From Acidobacteriota bacterium (lineage in GTDB: Bacteria > Acidobacteriota > Terriglobia > Terriglobales > Acidobacteriaceae), in assembly GCA_021816455.1 (NCBI GenBank), contig JAKAXU010000030.1:1-38047 (forward strand): 38,047 bases of DNA, written 5' to 3'. Shown here in pieces: positions 1-8,547 of the stretch. Numbering within the stretch: the stretch's first letter is position 1; each line of letters begins with the position of its first letter. Below the pieces are notes generated by a model, which ran no database searches, had not been told where the DNA came from, and saw only the letters and a program-made list of their open reading frames with translations. Both the position numbers and the translations under genes were made by a program.

Positions 1-102
1 ATCAAACCATCACAGAACTGCTTCCCGATATCACCCCGGAAAACGCATCGGCATGGTTCAAACACTGCCTCGAAGGTCTACAGCATTAGGGAAAACGCTC
101 TA
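1..102 (+). mobile_element. IS630-family insertion sequence, 3' end (left copy, partial)
   Basis: Positions 3-89 read as the last 28 codons of a transposase ending in ENASAWFKHCLEGLQH and a TAG stop. This tail is typical of IS630/Tc1-type DDE transposases. After the stop come 11 bases and a TA at 101-102, the dinucleotide target used by IS630 elements, so the element edge is placed at about 100. The same 103 bases occur in inverse orientation at 37921-38023. The rest of the element lies outside the window. The family call comes from recall of the C-terminal sequence, not from a search; the duplication inside the window is seen directly. Confidence 0.8.
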
Positions 103-142
103 GATCGCCGAATACAGCCGGATCGATGCAGCATCAACCGAG

Positions 143-178
143 TGATTCCCCTCTCTTGCGATGAAAACCGGGGAATCA
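143..178 (-). terminator. Inverted repeat downstream of gltB, possible terminator
   Basis: A 9-bp perfect inverted repeat (143-151 with 170-178) with an 18-base loop lies about 20 bases beyond the gltB stop codon. Its location fits a transcription end signal for gltB, but no T-run follows it on the minus strand, so it is at best a weak or factor-dependent terminator. Confidence 0.3.
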
Positions 179-199
179 AACGGGTTGCGAGGCTGAGCA

Positions 200-3100
200 T
201 CAGGCTTTCGGCGTGACGCGGATAAGGTTCCTGGCAAGCTCATCCCAGCGAGTGAGCAGGACTTTTCCGCAGGCGCTGTCGGTTTTGGCGACATGCAGTT
301 CAACCAGTTCACGGATGGAACACTGCGCGGTGTAGTCCAGATCGAGGTAACGTTCTGCCACGAGAAAATCCTTGTGGTAGAGACCGTGCTCGATGAAGGC
401 GGCTTTATCGTCGTAGATCCAGGCGAGGCCGCCGGTCATGCCGGCACCGAAGTTAATGCCGGTATCGCCCAGAATAACGGCAAGGCCACCGGTCATGTAT
501 TCGCAGCCGTGATCGCCACAGCCCTCGACGATAGCCAGAGCACCAGAGTTACGAACGGCGAAGCGTTCCCCGGCACGACCGGCGGCAAAGAGCGAGCCTG
601 AGGTCGCCCCATAGAGGGCGACATTGCCGAGAATGACATGGCGTGTGCTTTCACGTGCGGCGCGGCCCTGCGGGCGGAGAATGAGTTCGCCGCCGCTGAG
701 GCCCTTGCCGACGAAATCGTTTGCGAGACCGTCGAGGCGGAGCGTCATGCCAGAGACGGCAAAGGCTCCGAAAGACTGACCGGCTACGCCGCGCATCGAG
801 AAACTGAGCGGAGCGCCGGTGGCCGTGGGATTGTGCGTACGATAGCTGGCAAGCTGACCGGCAAGACGCGCGCCAATGGTGCGGTCCTCGTTGGTAATGG
901 AGGTGGTGACGGAGTACGGATGGCCGGAACGAAAAGCGTCCAGAGCAGGCTCAAGCCAGGCATCGTCGAGCGCAGGCCGTTCCTCCGGACGATCGTTACG
1001 AAGCCCCATCCAGCGGATGGCCGTGCCGGTCTCCCTGGCGATGTGTGCAGCAGCAAGGACCGGCGCCAGATCGAGAGCGCCGTCGAAACGAACCTGTTCC
1101 AGTAGATCGGTGCGTCCGGTGGCAGCGGCAAGCGAAGGCAGACCGAGCGTGGCCAGCAACTGGCGAAGTTCTCCGGCTAATTCTTCGCAGAAACGAACGA
1201 TATGCTCGGGCTTTCCGCGGAATTTGGCGCGCAGCTCAGGCCGCTGCGTAGCAATGCCGGTGGGGCAGGTGTTGAGATGGCACTGGCGAGCCATGTCACA
1301 GCCGAGTGCGACCAGCACAGCAGTCCCAAAGGCAAATTCATCGGCACCGAGCAAAGCAGCAATGAGAATGTCACGCGCGGTACGCAGGCCGCCATCTGTG
1401 CGCAGACGCACGCGCCCTCGCAGGCCGTTGTGAACAAGCACCTGCTGCGCTTCGGCGAGACCCAGCTCCCAGGGATCACCCGCGTACTTGATGCTGGAGA
1501 GCGGTGACGCACCTGTACCGCCGGAGTGACCGGCGATAACAATGTAGTCGGCGTAAGCCTTGGCAACACCCGCAGCGATAGTGCCGACGCCGCACTCGGA
1601 GACGAGCTTGACGCCGACGGCAGCGGCAGGATTGACGCGCTTGAGGTCGTAGATCAACTGCGCGAGGTCTTCGATCGAGTAGATGTCGTGGTGCGGCGGC
1701 GGCGAGATAAGCTGCATGCCAGGCTGGGCATGGCGCAGGCGCGCAATCAACTCCGTGACCTTGTGGCCTGGGAGTTGACCACCCTCGCCGGGTTTGGCAC
1801 CCTGCGCGATCTTGATCTCAATCTCCTCGGCGTGGATGAGGTACTCGGCTGTAACGCCGAAGCGGCCGCTGGCGACCTGTTTGATTTTATTGTTCAGTAG
1901 CGAAGGCGCTCCGTCGATGGGCGAGTAGACGGCGGGGTCTTCACCGCCTTCCCCGGTGTTGGAGCGCGCGCCAAGAAGGTTCATCCCCTGTGTGATGGTC
2001 TGATGAGCCTCCGGCGAAAGCGAGCCGAAGCTCATCGCCGAAGCAATAAAGGTGCGGACGATCGAACCGGAGGGCTCAACCGCTTCGAGAGTAAGCTCCG
2101 GACCGGCTGGACGTATCTCAAGCAGGTCGCGCAGATGCGCGGGCTGCGCTTCCCTCGCCTGCTCTGCAAAGGAAGACCACGGCGCGAGAGCAAGCGCTGC
2201 ACCCTGCCGTGTAGAACCAACAACAGACTGGAGGGCACGGACGGTTTGCGGCTGCCAGGCGTGGGACTCGGCCTCATCGGCTTTGCGGAAGCGGATGAAG
2301 CCATAATCAGGCAGTTCCCTGCTGGCAACTGGAGTATGCGCGATGGATGTTACGCGCGTATCGTCGCCTGCGTCTGCGCTTACATCAGGGCCTGCATTCG
2401 GGCCTGAAGCAGCCCCTGCGTCGTCGATTGAATCCGGCTGAGCAATGGAGACGGAGTCGTTGCGCCAGCTGAAGCGAATCATCTCTTCCAATTGAGCAAA
2501 ACCGATGCCGCCAAGTGGTGACGGCACCCCGGAAAAGCATTTGCGTGTAACCTCATCAGCAAGACCAAGCGCGTCAAACAGATGTGCGCCGCGATAGCTG
2601 TCGACAACGCTGATGCCCATCTTTGACATGACTTTGGCGAGACCAAGTTCGAGCGCATGAAGCAGATTGCGCTCGCCGTCGGCCGGCTGGAGCGAGTTCG
2701 CAGTTTCAATGGCGAGCCAGGGACAGATGGCTCCCGCTCCCATGCCAAGCAGGACGGCTACGTGGTGGATTTCGCGACAGTCGCCAGCCTCCACGGCGAG
2801 ACCAACCTCTGCGCGGACGCCCTCCCGGATGAGACTGCGATGCACGGCTCCGACGGCCATGGCCATGGGAATGGGCAGTGCCGCAGACGATGCAGCGCGG
2901 TCGGTGAGCAGGAGAATCTTGGCTCCCTGCGCAACCTGCTCGACGGCAGAGCGGGTAAGCAGATCGATGCCTGATTCCAGAGAATCGTCGGCAGAAAAGA
3001 GGCAGTCCAGAATCTCAATCGGAAGCTCGGCAGCGTGAGGATGCTTGCGCTGACCAAGGCGATCCATCTGCGCCAACGTGAGCAATGGCGAAGCAAGCGA

Positions 3101-4789
3101 AAGGCCGGGCAGTGGCTCGCGCCGTTCTAAAATGTGCGGCCAGGGACCGAGACGTGTGTGCATCTGAAGAACAACGGCCTCACGCAGTGGATCGATGGGA
3201 GGATTGGTTACCTGAGCGAAACGCTGCCGGAAGAAGGCATAGAGCGAACGCGGCGCACGAGCAAGCGGCGCGATAGGTGTGTCGTCCCCCATGGACCAGA
3301 CGGCGTCTTTGCCTTCGGCGGCCATTGGCGCGAGGATCATCCGCACCTCTTCCCTGCTGTAACCGAAGCGATGGAGGAGGTGGTTGCGTTCAGCTGCGTC
3401 AAGAGGTGGCAATGCCCTTTCGGCAACAAGCGGCGTATCGCGCTGAACGATGTCCTGATAGTTGCCGGCAGCATCGAAACGAGCAAGCAACTCTTCGTTT
3501 TCGAGGAACTCGTGAGTCTCCAGATCGGCGAGGATCATCTGGCCGGGGCCAAGACGGCCGGAGTGAATGACTCGTTCCGGATCCATGTCGATGAGGCCCG
3601 CTTCGGAACCGGCGTAGACCAGACCGTCGTCGGAGAGCGAGAACCGGCAAGGACGCAACCCGTTGCGGTCGAGAATCGCCCCCACCTGGCGGCCATCGGC
3701 GAAAGCCAGCGCAGCCGGACCATCCCACGGCTCAATGCAATCGCCACTGTATTGCAGGAATGACGAACGGTTGCCGTGGTTGGCGGGCGGAACCAGCATG
3801 CGGATGGCTTCAGCGACAGAACGACCGTTCTGCGAGAGAAGTTCCGCGACTTCATCGAGCGAGGTGGAGTCAGAGCCGCCACTTGTCAGGATGGGATAGA
3901 GATCGAGCGGCATGGTCGCGGCGCGAGCTTCCATCCGAGAACGATTGCCCCAGATGGTATTGATTTCGCCGTTGTGCGCCAGAGCGCGAAAAGGCTGAGC
4001 TCGATCCCATGAAGGCAGTACATTGGTTGCGTAGCGCTGATGGAAGATCGCAAACGGTGTTTTGAAGGCGCGATCGGCGAGATCAGGGTAAAAATCCGCG
4101 AGCAGGCGACCGGCACAGAGCGCTTTGTAGATCATGGTCGAAGAAGACGAACTCACTACATAACCGGCGGCCTGCGAACGCTCAAAGTGTTTACGTGCAA
4201 GATAAAGGCGCCGGTCGAAATCTGCTGGATCCTCGGACGTGGCAAGCACTTGCCAGATACGCGGCATGGAGGATGCGGCGATAGGGCCGAGAGCCTCCGG
4301 GCGAATAGGCACCAAGCGCCAGGCGAGTACGGTGGTGCGCTGTGCGAGCAGAGCCTGTTCGAGAAGTTCACGCGAAGAGGTATCTGGTTCCGGCAGGAAC
4401 GCGACCAGAACGCCAAGCGGCTTCATCGGATCCAGTGTGAGACCGACGGAGGCGAGCAGGAAGTCACGCGGAATGGATGTCATAATGCCGACTCCATCGC
4501 TGGACTTGCCGTCGGCGGCAACCGCGCCGCGATGCTCCAGACGAGCAAGCGCAGTGAGTGCATGCTGAAGAATGGCGTGAGCAGGCTCGCCGGAAAGTTG
4601 GGCCACAAAGCCAACTCCACACGAATCGGAATCAAAACGCGGATCGATCAGAGACGGAAACGTGTATGGAAGATGCTTAACCAAAGCGGAAGAAACAGAC
4701 GAAGAAGAAGCAGCGTGAACCTCAGTGTCCGGGCAACTGTCAGAAAGGCGCGAGCGCGAATAGGAAGGAGTAGAAGAATGCCAGTCCAT
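200..4789 (-). CDS. gltB: Glutamate synthase (GOGAT), large/alpha subunit
   Basis: Makes glutamate from glutamine and 2-oxoglutarate in the cytoplasm. From the ATG at 4789 the protein has 1529 residues, usual for bacterial GltB. A propeptide of about 56 residues precedes the nucleophile Cys in DSCGVGF, which begins the glutamine amidotransferase domain. Then follow the central domain, the FMN/synthase domain with the GGEDPA motif, the three 3Fe-4S cysteines in CDMARQCHLNTCPTG, and the C-terminal beta-helix domain rich in GG motifs. A TTG at 4837 would add 16 residues and has a GGAGG about 12 bases upstream, so the start is uncertain. The small subunit gltD is not in this window. The gene is divergent from argR and shares its control region. 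A 7-bp hairpin (4862-4884) lies in the presumed leader. Confidence 0.95.
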   Translation of the reverse strand: MDWHSSTPSYSRSRLSDSCPDTEVHAASSSSVSSALVKHLPYTFPSLIDPRFDSDSCGVGFVAQLSGEPAHAILQHALTALARLEHRGAVAADGKSSDGVGIMTSIPRDFLLASVGLTLDPMKPLGVLVAFLPEPDTSSRELLEQALLAQRTTVLAWRLVPIRPEALGPIAASSMPRIWQVLATSEDPADFDRRLYLARKHFERSQAAGYVVSSSSSTMIYKALCAGRLLADFYPDLADRAFKTPFAIFHQRYATNVLPSWDRAQPFRALAHNGEINTIWGNRSRMEARAATMPLDLYPILTSGGSDSTSLDEVAELLSQNGRSVAEAIRMLVPPANHGNRSSFLQYSGDCIEPWDGPAALAFADGRQVGAILDRNGLRPCRFSLSDDGLVYAGSEAGLIDMDPERVIHSGRLGPGQMILADLETHEFLENEELLARFDAAGNYQDIVQRDTPLVAERALPPLDAAERNHLLHRFGYSREEVRMILAPMAAEGKDAVWSMGDDTPIAPLARAPRSLYAFFRQRFAQVTNPPIDPLREAVVLQMHTRLGPWPHILERREPLPGLSLASPLLTLAQMDRLGQRKHPHAAELPIEILDCLFSADDSLESGIDLLTRSAVEQVAQGAKILLLTDRAASSAALPIPMAMAVGAVHRSLIREGVRAEVGLAVEAGDCREIHHVAVLLGMGAGAICPWLAIETANSLQPADGERNLLHALELGLAKVMSKMGISVVDSYRGAHLFDALGLADEVTRKCFSGVPSPLGGIGFAQLEEMIRFSWRNDSVSIAQPDSIDDAGAASGPNAGPDVSADAGDDTRVTSIAHTPVASRELPDYGFIRFRKADEAESHAWQPQTVRALQSVVGSTRQGAALALAPWSSFAEQAREAQPAHLRDLLEIRPAGPELTLEAVEPSGSIVRTFIASAMSFGSLSPEAHQTITQGMNLLGARSNTGEGGEDPAVYSPIDGAPSLLNNKIKQVASGRFGVTAEYLIHAEEIEIKIAQGAKPGEGGQLPGHKVTELIARLRHAQPGMQLISPPPHHDIYSIEDLAQLIYDLKRVNPAAAVGVKLVSECGVGTIAAGVAKAYADYIVIAGHSGGTGASPLSSIKYAGDPWELGLAEAQQVLVHNGLRGRVRLRTDGGLRTARDILIAALLGADEFAFGTAVLVALGCDMARQCHLNTCPTGIATQRPELRAKFRGKPEHIVRFCEELAGELRQLLATLGLPSLAAATGRTDLLEQVRFDGALDLAPVLAAAHIARETGTAIRWMGLRNDRPEERPALDDAWLEPALDAFRSGHPYSVTTSITNEDRTIGARLAGQLASYRTHNPTATGAPLSFSMRGVAGQSFGAFAVSGMTLRLDGLANDFVGKGLSGGELILRPQGRAARESTRHVILGNVALYGATSGSLFAAGRAGERFAVRNSGALAIVEGCGDHGCEYMTGGLAVILGDTGINFGAGMTGGLAWIYDDKAAFIEHGLYHKDFLVAERYLDLDYTAQCSIRELVELHVAKTDSACGKVLLTRWDELARNLIRVTPKA

Positions 4790-4917
4790 AAATGATGGTA
4801 CGACCTTTTCTCTATCAATTTCCAGCAATGCGCGCAAAAAGAGAAATAGACCTCCAGCAAAGGTCGCCGAGCCGGTTGGCGACCCTTCTGACGGAGAAAA
4901 TCATCCAGCGCAATGCT

Positions 4918-4946
4918 TTGCATATTTATACAAAAGTGCGTATATT
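4918..4946 (+). promoter_or_regulatory. Candidate promoter for the argR-argCBDFGH operon
   Basis: TTGCAT (4918-4923), a 17-base spacer and TATATT (4941-4946) form a sigma70-like promoter with a good -10 and a weak -35. The predicted start is near 4953, leaving about 46 bases before the argR ATG at 4999. Both hexamers lie within the ARG-box-like repeats, so ArgR bound there would block RNA polymerase. Confidence 0.55.
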
Positions 4947-4953
4947 TATGCAA
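4925..4953 (-). promoter_or_regulatory. Candidate promoter for gltB
   Basis: On the minus strand TTGCAT (4953-4948) is followed after exactly 17 bases by TATAAA (4930-4925), a fair sigma70-like pair pointing to gltB. It overlaps almost completely the oppositely directed argR promoter and both ARG-box-like sites. The predicted start near 4918 would give an untranslated leader of 80-130 bases. Inference from spacing and hexamer match only. Confidence 0.55.
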
Positions 4954-4998
4954 GTATTGCACCCAAAGGAGCCAAAGAAGGGCGAAAGCGCGGCGAAG

Positions 4999-5454
4999 AT
5001 GAAAGCGGAAAGGCACAATGCGATTCGCGAGCTGGTGAGCAACACGTCAATCCTCAATCAGGATGAGCTTCGGCGCAAGCTGCGGCGGCGTGGCTTCGCG
5101 GTAACGCAGGCAACTCTGTCTCGGGATATGCACGAGTTGCACCTGCTGAAAGGGCCGGAAGGCTATACGTTGGCGAATGGGAATGGAGCGGCGCCGGTCA
5201 CGCTCGACGATCGCCCGCCAAGCGTGGAAGAGGTGCTGGACAGCTTTGGCCTGCGATGCGAACAAGCGATGAACCAGATCGTGATTCGGACAGTGATGGG
5301 TGGAGCGCAGCCGGTCGCCGCGTCGCTCGATTACGAAGACTGGGCGGATATTGTCGGAACGATAGCCGGCGACGATACTGTGCTGGTGATCTGCCCAACG
5401 CCACAGCTTGCGGGCGAGGTGATGAAGCGGCTGAAGAGGATGCTGGAAGGATGA
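4999..5454 (+). CDS. argR: Arginine repressor ArgR/AhrC family
   Basis: Hexameric DNA-binding regulator that senses L-arginine and normally represses arginine synthesis. Starting at the ATG at 4999 gives 151 residues, the standard family length. An in-frame ATG at 4948 lies inside the second ARG-box-like site and would add 17 untypical residues, so it was not chosen. The N-terminal winged helix covers about residues 1-70 with the recognition-helix pattern TQATLSRDMHEL. The C-terminal arginine-binding and oligomerisation domain ends with the family hallmark GDDTVLVICPT. It is first in the operon and its stop overlaps the argC start (ATGA), so autoregulation through the upstream operators is likely. 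Confidence 0.93.
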   Translation: MKAERHNAIRELVSNTSILNQDELRRKLRRRGFAVTQATLSRDMHELHLLKGPEGYTLANGNGAAPVTLDDRPPSVEEVLDSFGLRCEQAMNQIVIRTVMGGAQPVAASLDYEDWADIVGTIAGDDTVLVICPTPQLAGEVMKRLKRMLEG

Positions 5455-6506
5455 GCAAGACCGTACAGACAGCGGTGATGGGGGTGAGCGGCTATGCCGG
5501 TGTAGAGTTGGTGCGGTTGCTGGCGCGACACCCGAAGCTCGCGCGCACAGCGCCACCGGTGCTAATGGGCCGTGGAGAGACCGTTGGCCTTACGGTCGAA
5601 AGGATGCATCCTGCGCTGGCTGACATCCAAGGAACTGGAAAGCTGCGCGTGGAAGCGTTCGACTGGAAGACATTAGCCGAGCGCGGTGTGGAGGTGCTGT
5701 TTCTGGCAACACCGCATGAGACCAGCCGCGAGATGGTTCCGGAAGCGCTCGAACGTGGGCTGCGCGTGATCGACCTGAGCGGCGCGTGGCGACTGGAGCA
5801 AGCGGAGAATCGTGCGGTCTACGGATTCAAGGATGAAAATAGAATACGCGTGGAGGCAGCGCAGAACGAGGCAGTCTACGGGATGCCTGAGCTGCATCGC
5901 GCGCAGATTCGCGGTGCGCGGCTTGTGGCGAATCCCGGATGTTATGCCACAACGGCGATTCTTGCGCTGAAGCCGTTGATGGCGGCGGAGGTGGTTGATG
6001 CGGAGTGCGGCGTGATCTGCGACGCGAAGAGCGGAGTGAGCGGTGCTGGCAAGACACCGACGGCGACAACGCACTTCATGCATGCGGCGGAAAATCTATC
6101 AGCGTATGGAGTATATACACACCGACATGTAGGTGAGCTGCTGGAGCAGCTTGGCTTGTCGCGCGAAGCAATGACCTTTACGCCGCATCTGCTGCCAATT
6201 GCGCGCGGCATTCTCACCACAAGCTATGTGCGATTCCGCGATGCGATGACGCAAGAGCAGATGCATGCGATCTTTGCGGAGTATTTTGCAGACAGTCCGA
6301 TGGTGCGGCTGCGCTATGCGATCCTGCCGGAGATTCAGCATGTGGTGAAAACGAACTACTGTGACATTGGCTGGAAAGTTGCTCCGGATGGTCGGCGCGC
6401 GGTAATTGTGAGTTGTCTGGACAACCTGCTGAAAGGCGCGGCTGGGCAGGCAGTACAGAACCTGAACGCGATGATGGGCTGGACGGAGTCGGAGGGCCTG
6501 GAATGA
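5451..6506 (+). CDS. argC: N-acetyl-gamma-glutamyl-phosphate reductase
   Basis: Third step of arginine synthesis: NADPH-dependent reduction of N-acetylglutamyl phosphate to the semialdehyde. The protein has 351 residues. The N-terminal Rossmann motif is GVSGYAGVELVRLLARHP, and the catalytic cysteine is in NPGCYATTAILAL near residue 160, followed by the substrate-binding segment around SGVSGAGKTPT. The ATG overlaps the argR stop by four bases and the stop overlaps the argB ATG in the same way, which indicates translational coupling through the operon. Length and motifs are complete. Confidence 0.96.
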   Translation: MSKTVQTAVMGVSGYAGVELVRLLARHPKLARTAPPVLMGRGETVGLTVERMHPALADIQGTGKLRVEAFDWKTLAERGVEVLFLATPHETSREMVPEALERGLRVIDLSGAWRLEQAENRAVYGFKDENRIRVEAAQNEAVYGMPELHRAQIRGARLVANPGCYATTAILALKPLMAAEVVDAECGVICDAKSGVSGAGKTPTATTHFMHAAENLSAYGVYTHRHVGELLEQLGLSREAMTFTPHLLPIARGILTTSYVRFRDAMTQEQMHAIFAEYFADSPMVRLRYAILPEIQHVVKTNYCDIGWKVAPDGRRAVIVSCLDNLLKGAAGQAVQNLNAMMGWTESEGLE

Positions 6507-7285
6507 GATTTGTAGTCAAGCTGGGCGGAGCCGGCCTGGAGGATCGCGCCCTGTTGACGGGAAGCGTGAAGGCAGTTGCCGAGATGATGCGCGCCGGACA
6601 TCAGGTGGCCGTAGTGCATGGCGGCGGTGTGCAACTGACGCGGACGCTGGAAGTGATGGGACAGAAGAGTGAGTTCCGTGAAGGACTTCGCGTGACCGAC
6701 GCGACTACCCGCGACGTGGCGCTGATGGTCTTTGCCGGCGCAGTGAACAAGCGCCTTGTGGCCGCATTCTCCGGAGTGGGGCAGTCTGCAGTGGGCATGT
6801 GCGGCGGAGATGGATTGCAGTTTCGTGCGCGAAAAAAACGCACCGAACCGGATCTTGGATTTGTAGGCGAGATCGCAGCCAGTGATCCGCGATGGATGGA
6901 AGCAATCTGGGGATTGCACGGGGTTCCGGTCTTCGCTTCAGTGGCTCTGGGATTCGATGGCGAGTACTACAACGTGAATGCCGACGAGATGGCCGCGGCA
7001 TGCGCGATGAGCGTGAAGGCAGATGCTCTCGTCTACCTGACGGATGTGCCGGGGGTGCGCGGCGTGGCTGGCGAGGTGATGCGCTGGCTGAGCATCGACC
7101 AGATTGCGGAGATGGCGCGCACGCAGGTAATCTCCGGCGGGATGCTGCCCAAGCTGGCGGCGTGTCGCGAAGCACTGCTCCATGGAGTAAAGCGCGTGAG
7201 AATTTTGCCGGCCGCGGCGTCGGCTGTGTTGCCGGAGTTGTGCTCGGCGCGAATCGAAGAAGGAACCGAGGTGATGGTGGCATGA
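6503..7285 (+). CDS. argB: Acetylglutamate kinase
   Basis: Phosphorylates N-acetylglutamate with ATP, the second step of arginine synthesis. The protein has 260 residues of the amino acid kinase fold, beginning directly at the nucleotide-binding strand (VVKLGGAGLED), with the substrate loop VVHGGGVQLT near residue 40 and the late motif ISGGMLPKLAAC. There is no N-terminal extension before the first strand. In this family the arginine-inhibited hexameric kinases carry an extra N-terminal helix, so by inference this enzyme may not be feedback inhibited. Coupled by ATGA overlaps to argC and argD. Confidence 0.95.
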   Translation: MRFVVKLGGAGLEDRALLTGSVKAVAEMMRAGHQVAVVHGGGVQLTRTLEVMGQKSEFREGLRVTDATTRDVALMVFAGAVNKRLVAAFSGVGQSAVGMCGGDGLQFRARKKRTEPDLGFVGEIAASDPRWMEAIWGLHGVPVFASVALGFDGEYYNVNADEMAAACAMSVKADALVYLTDVPGVRGVAGEVMRWLSIDQIAEMARTQVISGGMLPKLAACREALLHGVKRVRILPAAASAVLPELCSARIEEGTEVMVA

Positions 7286-8547
7286 GCGAAGAACGAAAGT
7301 CGAGTCTGGAAGAGTTGCGTGCGGCAGAAGCCAGACTACTGGTTCCAACTTACGATCGAAATGCAGTGCTCTTTGAACGCGGCGAAGGCGTGCATCTGAT
7401 CGACGAACACGGTGAGCGGTATCTGGACCTGCTGAGCGGGATCGGTGTCAACGCTCTGGGCTATGCACATCCTGCGATTGAGCGGGCGATAGTCGAGCAG
7501 AGCCGAAAGCTGATTCACACGTCGAACCTTTATTTTCATCGCGGACAGGCAGAACTGGCGTTGCGACTGGTGGAGCGCACAGGATTGGATCGCATCTTCT
7601 TTGCCAATACCGGAACCGAAGCGTGGGAAGGAGCGCTGAAGTTTGCGCGGGCACATGCCGGCATGCTGCGCTCGGAAGGCATGCGAATCGGCACAAAGTT
7701 TCTAGCGATGGAGCATAGCTTCCACGGACGTACCTATGGATCGGTGGCGACGACGCACAAGCTGAAGTATCGCGAGCCGTTTGAGCCGGTAATGCCAGGG
7801 GTGGAGTTTGTTCGCTTCAACGATGTGGCTGACCTGCGCACAAAGTTTTCCGAAGATGTTTGCGCGGTTCTGGTGGAGTCAATCCAGGGTGAAGGCGGGA
7901 TTCGTCCACTGTCGCTTGAGTTTGCGCAGGTGGCGCGCGAGTTGACCAGGACGACCGGAGCGCTCCTGGTGGTGGACGAGATCCAGGCTGGAATGGGACG
8001 CACGGGAAAGTGGTTCGGCTATCAGCATCTGAGCATTCTCCCGGATGTTACGACCATCGCCAAGCCTCTGGCGGGCGGAATTCCACTTGGCGCAATTGCA
8101 TGTACGGACGAGGTGGCACGTGCGATCCATCCCGGGATGCACGGCACGACCTTCGGCGGCGGACCTCTTGCGTGCGCGGTAGCGATTGCAGTCATCGACG
8201 CAATTGAAAACGAAGGATTGCTTGCGCACGCGCTAGAGATAGGCGGATATTTTCAGCAGCGGTTGCGTGAGTTGCAGAAGCGCCATACGATGATTGCCGA
8301 AGTACGCGGGATAGGCCTGATGGTAGCCGCTGAGCTACATTCTTCGACACTGGCCCGGCAGGTGGTGAAGCGCATGCTTGAACGGCGCATTCTTATCAAC
8401 TGCACAAGTGATACCGTGCTACGCTTCCTGCCACCGTTGGTGGTGACGAAGGCGGACATCGAGGAAGCAATTCAGGCTCTGGATGCAATTCTGACCGAAG
8501 AGACGGCTGAGGCGCAATTAGCCGGAGGGAACAAAGATGGGCAGTGA
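7282..8547 (+). CDS. argD: Acetylornithine aminotransferase
   Basis: PLP-dependent class III aminotransferase turning N-acetylglutamate semialdehyde into N2-acetylornithine with glutamate as amino donor. It has 421 residues, slightly longer than the usual 390-405 because of about 20 residues at each end. Visible motifs are the cofactor-binding FANTGTEAWEGALKFAR, the Asp that holds the pyridine nitrogen in VVDEIQAGMGRTGKWF, and the Schiff-base lysine in TTIAKPLAGGIPLGA. Many ArgD enzymes also serve as succinyldiaminopimelate aminotransferase; the operon supports the arginine role. Its end overlaps argF by 11 bases. Confidence 0.94.
   Translation: MSEERKSSLEELRAAEARLLVPTYDRNAVLFERGEGVHLIDEHGERYLDLLSGIGVNALGYAHPAIERAIVEQSRKLIHTSNLYFHRGQAELALRLVERTGLDRIFFANTGTEAWEGALKFARAHAGMLRSEGMRIGTKFLAMEHSFHGRTYGSVATTHKLKYREPFEPVMPGVEFVRFNDVADLRTKFSEDVCAVLVESIQGEGGIRPLSLEFAQVARELTRTTGALLVVDEIQAGMGRTGKWFGYQHLSILPDVTTIAKPLAGGIPLGAIACTDEVARAIHPGMHGTTFGGGPLACAVAIAVIDAIENEGLLAHALEIGGYFQQRLRELQKRHTMIAEVRGIGLMVAAELHSSTLARQVVKRMLERRILINCTSDTVLRFLPPLVVTKADIEEAIQALDAILTEETAEAQLAGGNKDGQ

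Larger units (their letters stand above)
4917..4954. promoter_or_regulatory. Tandem ARG-box-like operator sites
   Basis: Two AT-rich sites share the core ATATTTATRCAA (4922-4933 and 4942-4953), set 20 bp apart, about two helical turns. Each resembles the known ArgR/AhrC box, in which half-sites of the TGAAT / ATKCAA type flank an A/T centre, and natural ARG boxes usually come in pairs spaced about 21 bp centre to centre. They sit between gltB and argR, next to the gene for the expected binding protein. Sites are seen; binding by ArgR is inferred. Confidence 0.7.

Noticed and set aside
4948-5454. Longer ArgR starting at ATG 4948
   Set aside because: That codon is inside an operator-like repeat and at the predicted transcription start, and the 151-residue form from 4999 matches the family.
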